Notes: generated by a model from the sequence alone, not told the origin. 64,000 nucleotides of DNA from Cacajao melanocephalus (GCA_963573385.1 CAUYLG010070662.1:1-64000), one strand, 5' to 3'. Numbered from the stretch's first letter, positions 22,930-35,314 are shown. Numbers and translations are program-made.

Positions 22930-23250
22930 TCTCCAAAATAATTGAGAAATTGGAAATGCCTAAATGTCCTACTCTAAATAAATGATTAATAATATTTGAG
23001 ATATCTATATTATCAAACAGTATATGGAAATGAAAATGTTTACAAAAGGTTTGTGAAACTCAGGGGAAATGTTTGAATGAATGCCACATTTAATGAAAAA
23101 AAGCAGAAAAAAATATACATGACGTTCTCTACTACAGAAGGAATGGACATTGAAGAAAGAAATATGCAAAACTTATGATAATCTTAGGCTGGTATAGTTG
23201 TAACTTGTTCATGTTTCTGTATTCTCAATCTATAATAAATGTGCCATACT
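22930..23250 (+). repeat. Possible very old L1M 3' fragment
   Basis: 'aattggaaatgcctaaatgt' and 'aaaaaagcagaaaaaaatat' with 'ttctgtattctcaatctata' resemble L1M5/L1ME-type 3' sequence, heavily decayed. Confidence 0.4.
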
Positions 23251-23900
23251 CTTTTCTAACATAAAATTAATTTTACATAATTTTAAACATTTTTTAATAA
23301 CAGAAAATAAAATGTGAGCATGGCAGGAAATTTAGAAGGAAAAGATAAAATAAAAATCTGCCAGATCTAACACAAAGAAAACAACTGATAATATAACATT
23401 TTGATATATACTCTTATAGTCATTTTTACTTAAATAGATAATACAGAGAGAGACAAAGGATCTATAATTTTATGAGCCACTGCAAGGGCTACCCAGCCTA
23501 CAACGAGAACTGGCCCCGATACATGGAACACTGGGTCATTGTAGCCACGGTTTTCCTAGATAACTCTATTGCTTTAATTATAGTTACTTGGACTGAGAGT
23601 AAACACTTAACCCAAAGTGACCCAATCATATTTATTCCCCAGGAATTGGTGCTGATAGTATTAAGGTATCAAGAAGACAGGCAGTGGATGAAACGCTGCA
23701 GATTGGGGCAGTGACTCTACGCAGGAGGAAGCAGAGACAGAAAAAGGCAAGAGGTGATGGGCCCTCCAAAGATTGAGAGAACAGCATGTGGTTCCTAATA
23801 ACTTCTCAGTTTCTGTGTCTTCTTGATTTATAAGATTTCCCCTTCAGCTCTCAATAAAAACATTCACATCCCTAAAACTAGAAGTGCTTTAATTAAGATA
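23251..23900. other. Unassigned block with AATAAA
   Basis: 23470-23880 is GC-richer on its left side, contains an 80-codon + frame (23472-23714) and ends near an AATAAA at 23853-23858. I recognise neither the peptide nor a repeat family. No splice sites clearly bound it. Confidence 0.35.
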
Positions 23901-23904
23901 CTTA

Positions 23905-24370
23905 TCTACTATTTTTAATTAAACTTTTAAAATTTTAAAATAATTGTAGATTCATATGCAGATGTAAGAAATAACAGAGAGAGATCTTGTGTACTCTTTA
24001 TCCAGTTTTCTCCTGTGGTAATATCTTGCAAACCTGTAATTCAATATCACAGCCAGGATACTGATATTGACACAGTCAAGAAACAGAACATTTTCATCAC
24101 CACAATTAGTTCTCATTACGCCATTTTATAGTCACACTACTTTCCTCCTGCCCCTGCTCCACATACTATTTTGTAACAAGTTTTCTTCAATAGTAATATT
24201 TAAATGACTGTCTTTCATTTCTTTTTAATTAAACATTGTTTAATCAACCCTAATGAACACCCTTACATGTAAATCTTTTATGAATAATTTTTCTTAGAAT
24301 AAGCAAATTCTTTTGATACATATTGATAATTTGCCTTCAAGGAAGTTTGACAAATTTACATTAGCACCAA
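23905..24370 (-). mobile_element. Old L1M, antisense
   Basis: 'agattcatatgcagatgtaa', 'agagagatcttgtgtactct', 'caatatcacagccaggatac' and, further right, 'acatattgataatttgcctt' match reversed L1M 3' sequence. The piece is discontinuous. Confidence 0.7.
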
Positions 24371-25021
<651 letters not shown>

Positions 25022-25264
25022 CTATTATTTTTGGTATAAGCTTGATGTTCATCTTTGGAATCATCCAGCTGAAAAAAAATCATATAATATCTTGTTGGAC
25101 AGAAATATTTTTACAACTCTTTTAAATTGAATATTACCTCTACTACATAAGACCCTAAAGACCCTCTGGCAAATTTTTTGTTGGTTGGTTTGTTTGTTTT
25201 TGCATGCATAGAAAATATTGAAAGAAAATGAAGAGAGTTCTTCATAATCATAGGGATTACAGCA

Positions 25265-25552
25265 TAAGGGCAGTCTGATTGCTTGAGCTCAGGAATTCAA
25301 GACCAGTCTGAGCAACACAGCAAAACTCTATCTGTATAAAAACTACAGTTAAAAAAAAAAAAATAGCTGAGCATGGTGGCAATAGCAGTCCCAGCTATTC
25401 TGGAGGTTGAGGCGGGAGGATCATCCAAGCCCAGGGATGTCAAGGCTGCAATGATCCATAATTTCACCACTGCACTCCAGCCTAGGCAACAGAGTGACAC
25501 CCTGCCTCAAAAAAAAAAAAAAAAAGAAAAGAAAAAGAAAAAGAAAGAAAAT
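25265..25552 (+). mobile_element. AluJ, 5'-truncated
   Basis: Starts in the left monomer ('gattgcttgagctcaggaat'), has an expanded A13 linker, a right monomer ending 'gacaccctgcctc', and an A17 plus (GAAAA)n tail. It is the second direct-orientation Alu within 250 bp. Confidence 0.93.
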
Positions 25553-27440
25553 TGTCAGTCTAATACACTCTGTTGACCACGGCATACAGTAGTTTTGCAA
25601 CAGATTGCCATAAAAAATTTAACATTCATTTAAAAACAGGAGTTCTACAAGGTAAAATAACTCACTGCTGTGCCATATCCTATGTTGCTCAGTTGAACCA
25701 GTGATCCCTTTCAAATCATAATCCCTTAAGATAATAGTCTTTATTTTCCTCATCCCCCTCTCCAGTGGCCTCTTTTAAAAAGTTGTCCTCATCCACAGAT
25801 GGTCAACATTATGATGGAATTTTGTTTTCCTCTCATGTGAATTTGGAGCTGATAGATGCTTCTCAGCTCCTTGCTGGGACCTCACTGACAAACCCGCTGG
25901 CCCCAGAACTATTTGTGACATCAGGATGACGCTTGTGAGGTTCCTGTTGGTATTGTCTGCTGAGCTACAGGGCCCAGTGGACAAACACTGATGAGAACGT
26001 GGAGTTCGGAATTCGTCACTGCTCCTCACAAAGCCTATGTGACCGGGAGTAGATGACTAAACCCTTCACCATCTTTTCTCCTATTAGAACATAACGTAGT
26101 CTACTTCTAACACAGAGAACAGAAAATGAGTTAGCAATGTCCAAATTCCCTGCAGAAACACTTGGGACGGGACTGCCAAAACGATCTTCTCTGAAAATTC
26201 AGGGGTTATACTCAAAACTCTCCAAGGGCACTTAGTGGCTGACATTCTAGTATTCTATGATGAATCAGCCCTGAAATTTGCACCGAGACAGTCATACTAA
26301 GGAATATGCAGTGTCTGTGGAGAAATGAGGTATCTGGATGAAAAATGGAGTGTCCCCAGATATTGGGGGAAGGAGATAGGAGCAACCCAGAAACCCTCCA
26401 TGTCTATCTAATCAAGTGACTCATCTTGTGACAGCAGTCCCCATCCCCCACTCCACCTCACCAAAAAACGATGTTTTGCATTGAAAATCACCCTTCACAA
26501 AGGACACAAGTATCTCAGACATGATAGCAGTAGGTCTTTCCCTGAAATGCTCTACCTTTGCTTTTTTATTTTTTTTTTAATTTTTTGAGGTTATTTGATA
26601 TGTTTACCCATGCTAGAAAAAGAGGAAAAGATGTCTTGGGTTCTTCTATTTATGTAGACATCACGTGCTTTCAGCAGTTCCATCACATTTCTGACAGTTA
26701 CATATTTTTATTCATGAGCTATTTGATGGATTGGTTCTTTGAGGGTATCAGAAGTTTATACTGGAACACAGTTAAGGGCATGCAGACCTCATACTTTTGA
26801 CACCAAAGGTCACACTTTGGATTAGGTGCTAGGGGCCAGGCTTCTAGACCACAGGAGCAAACACAACTGCAGTTTTTCAGAAGCCAAGTCAGTGGGAAAC
26901 AAGGCAAAGAAGATGAAGCTGAGATTTCTGTGGCTGTCTTAAGGACATAAAAAGTCATGGAGCATAGCAAGGCCTCATAGGGATTCCCCCATATTCCCAG
27001 CTGCAGAAACATTCTGCCTAGCTTAATTTGGAATCTGAGCCAGAAGACCCTTGGTGAGAGTGCCAATGGCCTGCTCCTGGCCCAGCTACCTGCTCCCCTG
27101 TATGCCTTAGAAAACGTGGACAGGCCCCGCTCTTCTGCAGGCTTGGGACAGTTTCTTCCAGCTTCCCAGTGATGTTCTTGGACTACCCCAGCAGCTGCTG
27201 GCCCAGAGTAAATCCAAGTACCCTAATGTGCCAACGCAGAGCCAGGGATGCCAGACGTGGCATGGGGGGCCGCCTGCCTGGGGCCATTGGCTTGCCTCAA
27301 GAAAATAGAGTTTGGGAGGGCCTGGAGTTTCAGCCCCTAGGTGGGGCTGGGTGCCAATGGTTTTCTGAAATTACACATGGTTCTAAACTGTGTTGCTCTC
27401 AAAATTGGAAAACGAATTGCGGACTGGAGTCTCCGCATGC
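25553..27440. other. Unassigned, mostly single-copy-like
   Basis: No repeat over 1.9 kb apart from a T-rich run near 26560-26585. 27100-27430 is GC-richer with a 119-codon + frame (27169-27528) but no domain or clear splice sites. 26719-27066 has a 115-codon minus frame, also unsupported. Confidence 0.45.
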
Positions 27441-27505
27441 ACCCACCATTCTATACTTAATGCTTCATTTGGGAATATCTCAATTCCTTTTCATTTCCTT
27501 AAAGC

Positions 27506-27712
27506 AGTCATTTTTCAAACATTTTTAAAGCAGTAGAATCCACCTTTCCAAGAAACCCTTACACATATATCCCACAGGGAAACTGATGAGATTGGGGCTT
27601 ATACCCTCTTAGGTAATTTCATTTTATAGCTTGTTATGCCCTGAGGTCTAACCACAGTTTCCTTAAGCTTGCAGAAAAACCTATTTGAAAGCAATAGTTT
27701 AAGAAGTTTTAT
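27506..27712. repeat. Possible hAT-Charlie MITE remnant
   Basis: 'agtcatttttcaaacatttt' at the left and 'gcaatagtttaagaag' at the right read like decayed hAT terminal inverted repeats (CAGTGGTTCTCAAAC…). The interior is not assigned. Confidence 0.35.
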
Positions 27713-27804
27713 AAACAAATCAAATCTTTTTCAAAATCCAATGTATTAACTACCAATGTTTAGCAGAAAAAAAAATTAAGAAAATTCACATTTTGTCAGT
27801 GTCA

Positions 27805-27895
27805 AAATGCATTTAACAAACATTTTCTGAATATAGGGTACAAGCCAGGCACTGGGCTAGCCGTTGATGAAGAAATGAAACTCAATTCTAGCATC
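27805..27895 (-). repeat. L2 terminal fragment, antisense
   Basis: 'catttaacaaacattttctg' then 'caagccaggcactgggctag' is the reversed L2 3' end. Confidence 0.7.
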
Positions 27896-28374
27896 CGAAC
27901 AGACCTTTGTCGGCCAGTGGCCTTGGGAAAGTCACTTGCACTTCTCTGAGTCCCTGTGAAATTATGAAGGAAAAAAATGCTAACAATGTGAGAACTGATG
28001 ATTATTGTCATATGGACTCTTCATTTTACACTAAAGGAAGTTGAGATCCAGAGCAGGGTATCAGACTCAAGGCCCAGATCTCATTTCTGGTCTCCTGACC
28101 TCCAGGTGAACAGTGTTGCAGCTTCCCTGACTGCAGTTATAGGAGAAGACAGGGAGGAGACAAAGATGACGGTGATTCGGGAAGAGCAAGGATGGTGGAG
28201 ACAACCTGAGTCTTCTGATCCAAAGGTAAAAACTGAAGATACTGAGTCTTAGATGACAGTGCAAAAGGACTGCAGAAGTTGGATGTTCAGAGCCTCGTAG
28301 AAATGACATGAAAATTGAATATACTAGTTTGGTATACAATGAGTTCCCGCTACAGATGACATTCCTTATGGTTT
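27896..28374. other. Unassigned with MIR traces
   Basis: 27915-27990 ('gccttgggaaagtcacttgc', 'tctctgagtccctgtgaaat') is probably a forward MIR scrap. The remainder is unassigned and lies under the 219-codon minus frame described in Findings. Confidence 0.4.
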
Positions 28375-28530
28375 TCACAGCACTTGCACTGCCAGTATCA
28401 TAGGGTAGAAGGGACATCATCCCCATTTCGGAAATGGAGAAACTGAGTCTCAGAGATGTAAGCTGACTCGCCCAATGTCGAGCAACTAACTGATAAGTAG
28501 CAGAGCTTGAACACCTTAGTGAGTCAGGGG
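28375..28530 (-). repeat. MIR SINE, antisense
   Basis: 'catccccatttcggaaatgg', 'aaactgagtctcagagatgt' and 'ctgataagtagcagagcttg' are clear reversed MIR. Confidence 0.85.
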
Positions 28531-28799
28531 TTATGAGTTCTACCATTTCTGTTTCAGTTATGTAATAAATTGAGTTAAGAGATAGGCATGGGTCTGAATT
28601 CTGGACTAGGAGTATGAAGATGGAGTGACATTGGAAAAACTGCTGAAGAAAGGGACTTGGCATATATGGAGCATATACCTGTACCATCATATCAAAATGC
28701 AACATAGCTACTGCCTCTTGGAACATTATTAGAGAATGGGGAAATCATTTTAAAGTATATAAAGAGGCAAATAGCATCTAGGGTGATGAATCCTATACC

Positions 28800-28995
28800 A
28801 GAGATATGGACAGGAGCTTGTTTAATGGTTATAGCAACCAGGTAATAGACTTTTATTAATTTTCCAACTCTCTGATGAGGAAACAGAGACTGAGAGAGCC
28901 AAAGTAACCAGCTCTGAGGTCATGCAACCAATACATTGAGGGAGCAGGCATTGAACTCTTGTCACTGACGCCTCTTTGTACTTTACCTAGCTGCC
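28800..28995 (-). repeat. MIR SINE, antisense
   Basis: 'ctctctgatgaggaaacaga', 'gactgagagagccaaagtaa' and 'gcaggcattgaactcttgtc' are reversed MIR. Confidence 0.8.
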
Positions 28996-29279
28996 CTCAG
29001 CCTCTGTGAGAGTCTCTGCAGGCATGCTGGCTGAAGGGGGTAGGGATAATATTATTTCATTTATGTTTTATTTATGTGGTGCTGTGATATTTATCTAGCA
29101 GCTTTCATCTGGGAGATGTGAAGTGTTTTATAAACAGGTTCTTATTTTTTCTCCCTCCCCTTCCACTCCTCCACCTGAGTCCTTGAGAACCAAAGAGGTT
29201 TCCAGGGAAGACCGAGGTCAGAAGGGTGGACAGGTATATATGGGATGGTGGTTCCCCATGTGTGGATACAGCTGTGTTT

Positions 29280-29510
29280 GGTGATAACAGCAATAATCTC
29301 TTATATTTGTATATCCCTCTGTTGTTTACTGACCTGTTTCATGTCCAGCTTCTATTTGATACCCACACAAGTCATGTGAAATCGGCAGAACAAGCATCAA
29401 TTTACAGAGAAGGAAACTGAGGTCCAGAGAGATCAATTAAACTGTCTAAAGTCACATGGCCTGACATAAAAGGAGTAGAGAGTAAAACCCAGGTCGGCTG
29501 ATTCATACAA
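29280..29510 (-). repeat. MIR SINE, antisense (left arm of an inverted pair)
   Basis: 'tttacagagaaggaaactga', 'ggtccagagagatcaattaa' and 'taaaacccaggtcggctgat' are reversed MIR. It abuts a forward MIR at 29512. Confidence 0.85.
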
Positions 29511-29511
29511 A

Positions 29512-29775
29512 AACAGTGTTGTGTAGTGGCTAAGAGGCTGAACTTTGGAATCAGGCTGAATTGAGTTTGATTCTGATCTCCTCTGTGCCTTCAGGGCTAT
29601 GTATGTAGGGTGGTAGACTTCATCTTTCCAATCCTATTTCCTCATCTGTGAAGTGGGCAAACCAATCATTTCTACCCCAGAGAGTTGTGAACAACCCATA
29701 TCAGTTATATATAAAGTTCAAGAACTTATCACAGTGCCTGGTAGGTAGGGATCTCTCAATAAACAGCAGCTACAA
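29512..29775 (+). repeat. MIR SINE, near full length (right arm of an inverted pair)
   Basis: 'gtgttgtgtagtggctaaga', 'tggaatcaggctgaattgag', 'atttcctcatctgtgaagtg' and 'cacagtgcctggtaggtagg' cover the whole MIR, beginning at its tRNA-related head. Confidence 0.9.
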
Positions 29776-30480
29776 CTAAGATCCCAACCAAGGTCTCTTT
29801 CCACTATAACCAGTGTCTGAGAGGAAGGCCTGGAGTTCACATATACCTGAGAGGGTCTGTCTGCAGGCAGGTCAAGATCCAGGGTTTACCTGAGCTGTCC
29901 CCCAAGCTGAGGTTCTGTATCCCATTCCCTCTCCTCTAGGCATCAGCCTCTGTGTGGGGCGCTTTCTCAGGCAGGCTGTCTGAGGCAGCAGCTGCGGGAG
30001 GCATACACTCCCACGACTCACCCCCACACACTCTGCCCACCTGTCTCCACTCCTTGCCTCTGGCAGCCCCACTTTGCCTAGGAGAAGAACAGCAAACTCG
30101 CGTCCTCAGGTGCTCTCCTCTTAGCTCCCCCACCCCAGGGTAGAGCCAAAGAAAACCAAAGCACTCTGTTTGTTTTCTAAGCCAGAGCCAGGAGCGATTC
30201 CCGTAAGGCACTGCCTAGCTTAATGGGGCTGTGTCTGGGCCTTGCCTCTAAGCCAGGCTCTGGCAGTCAGGAGGCTGCTCTCTTGCCTGGCTCCACCAGA
30301 GGCCGTGGCATTTGCTTAAGGTGATTCAAAGTCGAGGCCAAGGGGACAGAGATGGCAGGAGGCTTGGTTCTGGTTCTGTCTGCACTGACTCACAGCGTGA
30401 CTCTGGACATGACCCTGCCCTGCTCCAGGCCTCGGTGCCTCTGTCTTTTTACCTTTACCAAAGGGCAGCTGCTTCTGCGT
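29776..30480. other. GC-richer unassigned block
   Basis: About 700 bp of higher GC with an AP-1-like TGACTCA near 30386. Frames of 63-91 codons occur on both strands without domain or splice support. It could be a regulatory element, but nothing in the sequence proves that. Confidence 0.4.
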
Positions 30481-30483
30481 CAG

Positions 30484-30660
30484 TAATTCTTCACGCTGGG
30501 TGTGTAGGAGAATGACTTGGGGGAGGTTTTAAAAATGAATGCCTGGGCCCCATCCCCATAAATTACCATTGAATTGGCTTGGTATAGGGGTCTGGGTGGT
30601 GGTACTTTTCAGAAGCTGAATAAGTGATTCTTGTAGGCAACCAGGGTCTAGATCCATGAC
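30484..30660 (+). mobile_element. MER5-group hAT-Charlie MITE
   Basis: 'gtaggagaatgacttggggg', 'aatgcctgggccccatcccc' and 'tctgggtggtggtacttttc' follow the MER5 pattern with decayed ends. Orientation is my best guess. Confidence 0.65.
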
Positions 30661-30789
30661 CCTAAAAAAAGGCTGAGATCCCTGTGAGTTCTCACATTAA
30701 AGGATTCTATAAAAGAGATAAAGGAATAAGAAGCAGAGACTTCTAAAAGGAGAAAATCTGATGAATCTTTGTCTTTAAAGTGTCATCAA

Positions 30790-30905
30790 ATTAAGCTGTC
30801 TCATTGGACAGGTGGAAAAATTGGGGTCACAAATTAAGGGATGAGTTTAAAACCACATAATGAGTTGCTGGTGTCCTGGTCTAGAACCTGGGTCACTTGA
30901 ATCAC
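30790..30905 (-). repeat. MIR fragment, antisense
   Basis: 'ttggacaggtggaaaaattg' and 'tggtctagaacctgggtcac' are reversed MIR. Confidence 0.6.
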
Positions 30906-30929
30906 ATCACAAACTACAAAAATGTCGGT

Positions 30930-31115
30930 AATAAAAAGATCAGAGGAGGAGGAAGAAGAAGCAGCTGAAAATAAAGAAAGAAGGAAAGGCAGACAAGGGC
31001 AAATAAAAAAAGGAAAAAAAACCCCAAAAACCAGAAGGAAGTAAAAGAAAGGAATGGGAGGTCAGGGAAAAGAAAGAGGTAAAATGTAGAGGGAGAAAAA
31101 GAAATAAGAGCCACA
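30930..31115. repeat. A/G-rich low-complexity tract
   Basis: Purine-rich on the + strand (GAGGAGGAAG, AAAGAAAGAAGG, GGAAAAAAAACC). Leu/Phe-rich minus frames of 66-77 codons are translations of this composition. Confidence 0.85.
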
Positions 31116-31640
31116 ACTGGGGCACGAGCAACTCAGATAGTACCCTGTGAGTCAGGGCAGCTCTGAGCCACACTTGGCTGTACAGTTCGTATTCGGCAAT
31201 TGCAACCCAGGCAAGAGCTCTGATCCCAGCTGGGGCCCCAGGCCGGGGCTGGAGCCTGCGTGGGGGCAGTCTGACTCACAGCTGCTACTTCCTCACCCTG
31301 TTTCCAGCCTCTTGCTCAATCCAGGCAGCAGGCAGGATAGATGCTCTTTTGCAAGGTGATCTAAGCCCAGAGGGCCCTGCCACCTTCATGAAAGGATTCT
31401 GGTTAGGTGTAGGAACAAATGGGGCAGGAGACCCTGTACTCCCGCCATGCTGAATAGCGAGATGACTCCCGAAGCAGCTTGCCCTTTCCTGCCTCCAGAC
31501 CTTTGTCTGATGCCCACTTCCACTAGGGTGCCCTTCCCCACAGAGACCCTGACTCGCATGGCATCTGAGGCCTTCTAAGTCTGGTTCTGTAATATCTCTC
31601 TACTCATGGTTCCCCTCCATGCGTTCTACACTACCTATAA
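31116..31640. other. GC-richer unassigned block
   Basis: 31140-31380 is GC-rich with a TGACTCA near 31270. A 70-codon frame at 31147-31359 has no domain. Unassigned. Confidence 0.4.
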
Positions 31641-31646
31641 GGCAAT

Positions 31647-31693
31647 TTATTAAAAGTAATGGCAAAAACCGCAATTACTTTTGCACCAACCTT
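31647..31693. mobile_element. Half MADE1 (mariner-derived MITE)
   Basis: 'taaaagtaatggcaaaaacc' followed by 'gcaattacttttgcaccaac' is the second half of the 80-bp MADE1 palindrome. The first half is missing, so the usual MADE1 hairpin cannot form. Confidence 0.9.
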
Positions 31694-31699
31694 AAGACG

Positions 31700-31960
31700 T
31701 TTCCTTCTCCTCACATTTGCTTATGATGCTCTCACTCTCCTATGCAATGGAACCCACAGGCATCTTTCAAATCCCACAAACTCACAGAAATCCCACAAGA
31801 AATGTCCTTGCTTTAATTCCATCCTTCCAAATGTCTTTCTCTGATCACCACAGTCAGAATCATTCTCTTCTATAACTCCACATCAAGTGTTTAGTCTGTC
31901 CCCTGTAATACTTAGTACTCTGAGTCTTTTATCTCAGACCACAAAATTGGAAATTCTATG
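31700..31960 (+). repeat. Possible L2 fragment
   Basis: 'cacatttgcttatgatgctc' and 'tgtctttctctgatcaccac' plus 'agtactctgagtcttttatc' resemble L2. Poorly preserved. Confidence 0.45.
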
Positions 31961-31984
31961 TGACCAGATTTACATCCATATAAT

Positions 31985-32190
31985 GTCTCTGGGTGTAAAC
32001 TGTGGACTGTGACAATTTGGGCTTCCATCTAGCTTCCACCACCTGCTATCTGTCTGCTTCAAATCACAGTATCTTCATCTGCAATACAAACATGTCCATT
32101 TTACCCCTACTGTAGTTGTGAGCCTTAGTAGAAATAATACAGGAGAAGAACCAGGAACATAGTGCCAGCTTTAAAAAACAGTTACTTTGC
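31985..32190 (+). repeat. MIR SINE
   Basis: 'gacaatttgggcttccatct', 'agtatcttcatctgcaatac' and 'actgtagttgtgagccttag' are forward MIR; 'aggaacatagtgccag' nears its end. Confidence 0.75.
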
Positions 32191-32840
32191 TGTTGTCATG
32201 AGTCATCTATGGGATGGCCTATGGGATCCTGTGCTGGGTCTGGCCTGGAGTGGTCTTTAGAACATGTAGCATACATTACTCAACTGAAGCTTGGTTTCTC
32301 TCTGAAAACAGTGTGGGCAAGGAGGAGACTGGGAGAGGAGAAGGGAAAGAAAATAAGAATGCGCCCGACAACGCTGCAATATAAGGATATTGTTCTGCTC
32401 TTTGACTGCTGAAAAAAAATGAAGGCTGGCAGATCTATAGCAACTTTAACACTCAAGAACGCATTCCCTCCTCCTAATATCCCTGAGAGATAGGCAGGAA
32501 TTCCCGTCCCTGACTAATGCAGAAAGATCCAACCTAATGCAGGGTGGTTGGGACAAGGTAAGGTTCGGGCTTAAACTCTCCTGCCCTTTAGAGGCCTTGC
32601 TGTAAGGCTCCGCTGCCTGCTAGGAGACGAAGCAGTCTTGGCTCCTGTTATGAATAGATGTCAGCCTTTTGGCACAATGCAACCCAACTGTTGGCCTAAA
32701 GGAAGCCGCATGTACTCAGGGAAACCCTGTCTGCTCTGCCTTTCACAGGAAGCCAGGATGTGGAGCCAGGAGAGAAGGGGCATTCAGAGGTCCTGGGAGA
32801 CCCTTGGTGAAAACAATCAGTTTGTTTCATCATCCCAGGG
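32191..32840. other. Unassigned with weak MIR trace
   Basis: 32440-32560 is faintly MIR-like ('ccctgagagataggcaggaa'). The rest shows no recognised feature. Confidence 0.4.
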
Positions 32841-32842
32841 AG

Positions 32843-33035
32843 ATTCTCAATCAGGGTGAGTCTCAAATATTACTAGACATAAAAATCACCCAGGGAGAGT
32901 GTAAAAAATAAACAAAAATCCCCAGAAATTCCAATTCAGTCATTTTGGGGCCAACCTAGTCATTTGCATTAATCAACATGCTCTCCCTGATGATTCTGAT
33001 ATAAATGGATCACACGTTGCAAAACACTTTAGCCT
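32843..33035. mobile_element. MER5-group hAT-Charlie MITE
   Basis: 'attctcaatcagggtgagtc', 'acataaaaatcacccaggga', 'attccaattcagtcattttg' and 'cctgatgattctgatataaa' are spaced as in a full MER5-type element of about 190 bp. Confidence 0.7.
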
Positions 33036-34325
33036 GTTTCCTGGTCTAAATCATATCCCTCTCCTCTCAGCCAGTCTACCCCTCCTTCAGAATTATCTTT
33101 CACTGAGAACACTGAGAAAATCAATGTGCATATCCCCTTTCTTTTATTCTGCCATCACCCATAATTTCCTCTTGTCCTGTTTCATCTGGGCCCTAGACTA
33201 GGAGAGGGATGTTTGAGAGAGTAACAGCAACCCTCAACCTCTACAGAAACAGCCCCTGCCTGTCCTGACTCCTTGGGACTCGGTTCTACCAGTTACTGTA
33301 TTTCTTTTCTTCTGGAATTGCTTCTCCTCCAGTCTTTTCACTTGGGGGACTGACCCCAACATTCACAGTCAGCGGTCTTTGTTAAACAATTTGTGCCTGT
33401 ATCCAATCTGCCCATTGTCTTTTCCTCTAGCACCCTCCATGACACAAACACACATCACCCATGCCCCATGGAACCTACCCCTCAGCACCTTTATCCTCAC
33501 TGCCATTATTCTAATTTAGTCCTTATTTATCCCAAGAACATTATAGTTCAATGAGGCTAGAAAAGACAGCATGAGAGGAAAACAAATCAAGCTGGAGAGT
33601 GCGGGAGCAGGACCTTCTAGTCTCAGATTCTCAAGAAATAGGAAGAGCTGTGAAGAATTGTGGGGGAGGTAGAGAAAAGGAAGATGCTATCTAGACAAGT
33701 TTGTAGCTCTATCCATAATGATATGGCCAACAGATTTTGAAGTAGCTTGCCACATATACATATACATATACATATATATATGCATATACGTACACTTGAT
33801 TGCAATAATTTTCAGAGAAACCAAAGGCATCCATGAAGACTTTGCTTCCTTCTTCCAGTAGTTCACAGAGACCAAAGTTGGCACACTGTACCCTCCTAAC
33901 ACCAAAGACTCTACAATTTCTTCTACTTGGGATGTGTGAAAGCACAGAAGGGTAAAGTGTTTTCTTAGTTAACTTCCCTCCCATGCCTCAGATCTGTTAC
34001 ATAGAATGGGCATATCATTGGAAAAATAATGTGTTTTGCTCATTTTATTTATTTTCTTTGGGAAAATTGGTGTCAGGGTTAAGGGGGATAAGTGTTTTTC
34101 ACACTCTTTTCTTTAAACATAGAACTATTTATTTCTAATAAAATTTCATGAGAAAATTCAACAGGTAGGTAAGGCATTCTGCTAGTAACAAGAACTTAGT
34201 AGGCTCAAGCTCCCATCCACTAAAATTTGCTTCTTTTAGTGATTCCTGGGGTGCCTCAAAGTATGCCTACAGTCCAATAACATCATTTTGAAACTGCTGA
34301 TCTAGTCCAATCTCATTATTTTGAA
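33036..34325. other. Unassigned with a small CATATA microsatellite
   Basis: 33754-33790 is a (CATATA)n/(TATG)n run. Elsewhere no family, RNA or coding signal recognised. Confidence 0.45.
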
Positions 34326-34440
34326 AGAAGAGAAGGGGAGACTTATCAGAGCTCATGTATCAAGTCACAGTGGAACTGGGATTTGAACCCTTAATCCCAA
34401 CTCTCATGCCAGTACTCCACCAGCTAGATGACTCTGTTAT
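34326..34440 (-). repeat. MIR fragment, antisense
   Basis: 'gtggaactgggatttgaacc' followed by 'ctcatgccagtactccacca' is the reversed MIR head. Confidence 0.8.
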
Positions 34441-35310
34441 GTGTTCTGGAGTGACAAGCCCAACTCAGGAGTCAAAGGAAAAATAAAGATCCCAAGGCCT
34501 GGTGCCCTGAAACTTGGCATCACTAGGGATGAGGTTTGGGACCAGACACCCTGATCCAAGCTGCATGGACACAGTCAGTGAACGCGCACAACCTCTGCAG
34601 GGCAGTCAAGGGCTTTTCTTGGGATTTTATGGCTTACAGTGGAAATTCATGAAATTATTATTGTCATAAGGAGAATGAGAAAGGTTGCAGTGAGGTTGGC
34701 TAGCAGGACTGAAGGTGAAAAGACTCACTACAGAGAAGGTTCAGGCAGCATCAGAGGATGGGGCCAGGTAAGACAGAGAGTTGAAGGCTTCCCCTGGCTG
34801 GGTATCTTAAAAGATATCTGAGTCAGACTCAGGTAAAACCTCCTCCTAAAGAGCAAATTCCCCCTTCCTCCTCTTTCTTCTTCTTTTTTTAATGGTTTGC
34901 TGGTTTGAGGAAGATTCTGTCAATCTGCAGACACGTCAAGGAAGAAGCCAGAAAGTCTACCTTTGACTCTAAAACAAGAACGGTCGATAATCACTCTGAC
35001 CTCATTTCATTTTAGTTTCCAAATTAAAAATAAATAAAAGGTGCAACTTTAGATGTTAATAGCATTCACCTCTAAAAAGCCCTAGGGGAGGGAGGGAAGT
35101 CCAGAGAGCACTGGCCCAGTGGTCAGTGCTTGTTTTCCTTCACTTTTCTCTTCTGAACTTCAACTTTCCTTCCTCTGCTGTGTCACTGTTATCCTCCACA
35201 GATATTTTCTGCACAGAAACGATTTGACCAGGACAGTGTTTGGCTTTGCAATGGAACAGAAAACAAATGTGAGAAAAATGTTCCAGTCTCAAAATGTTTA
35301 TAAGCATGCA
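34441..35310. other. Unassigned sequence
   Basis: Short frames only; a pyrimidine-rich run at 34859-34888. Nothing recognised. Confidence 0.45.
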
Positions 35311-35314
35311 GCTC

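Noticed and set aside
31647..31693. miR-548-type microRNA gene
   Set aside because: Only one arm of the MADE1 palindrome remains, so the precursor hairpin cannot form.
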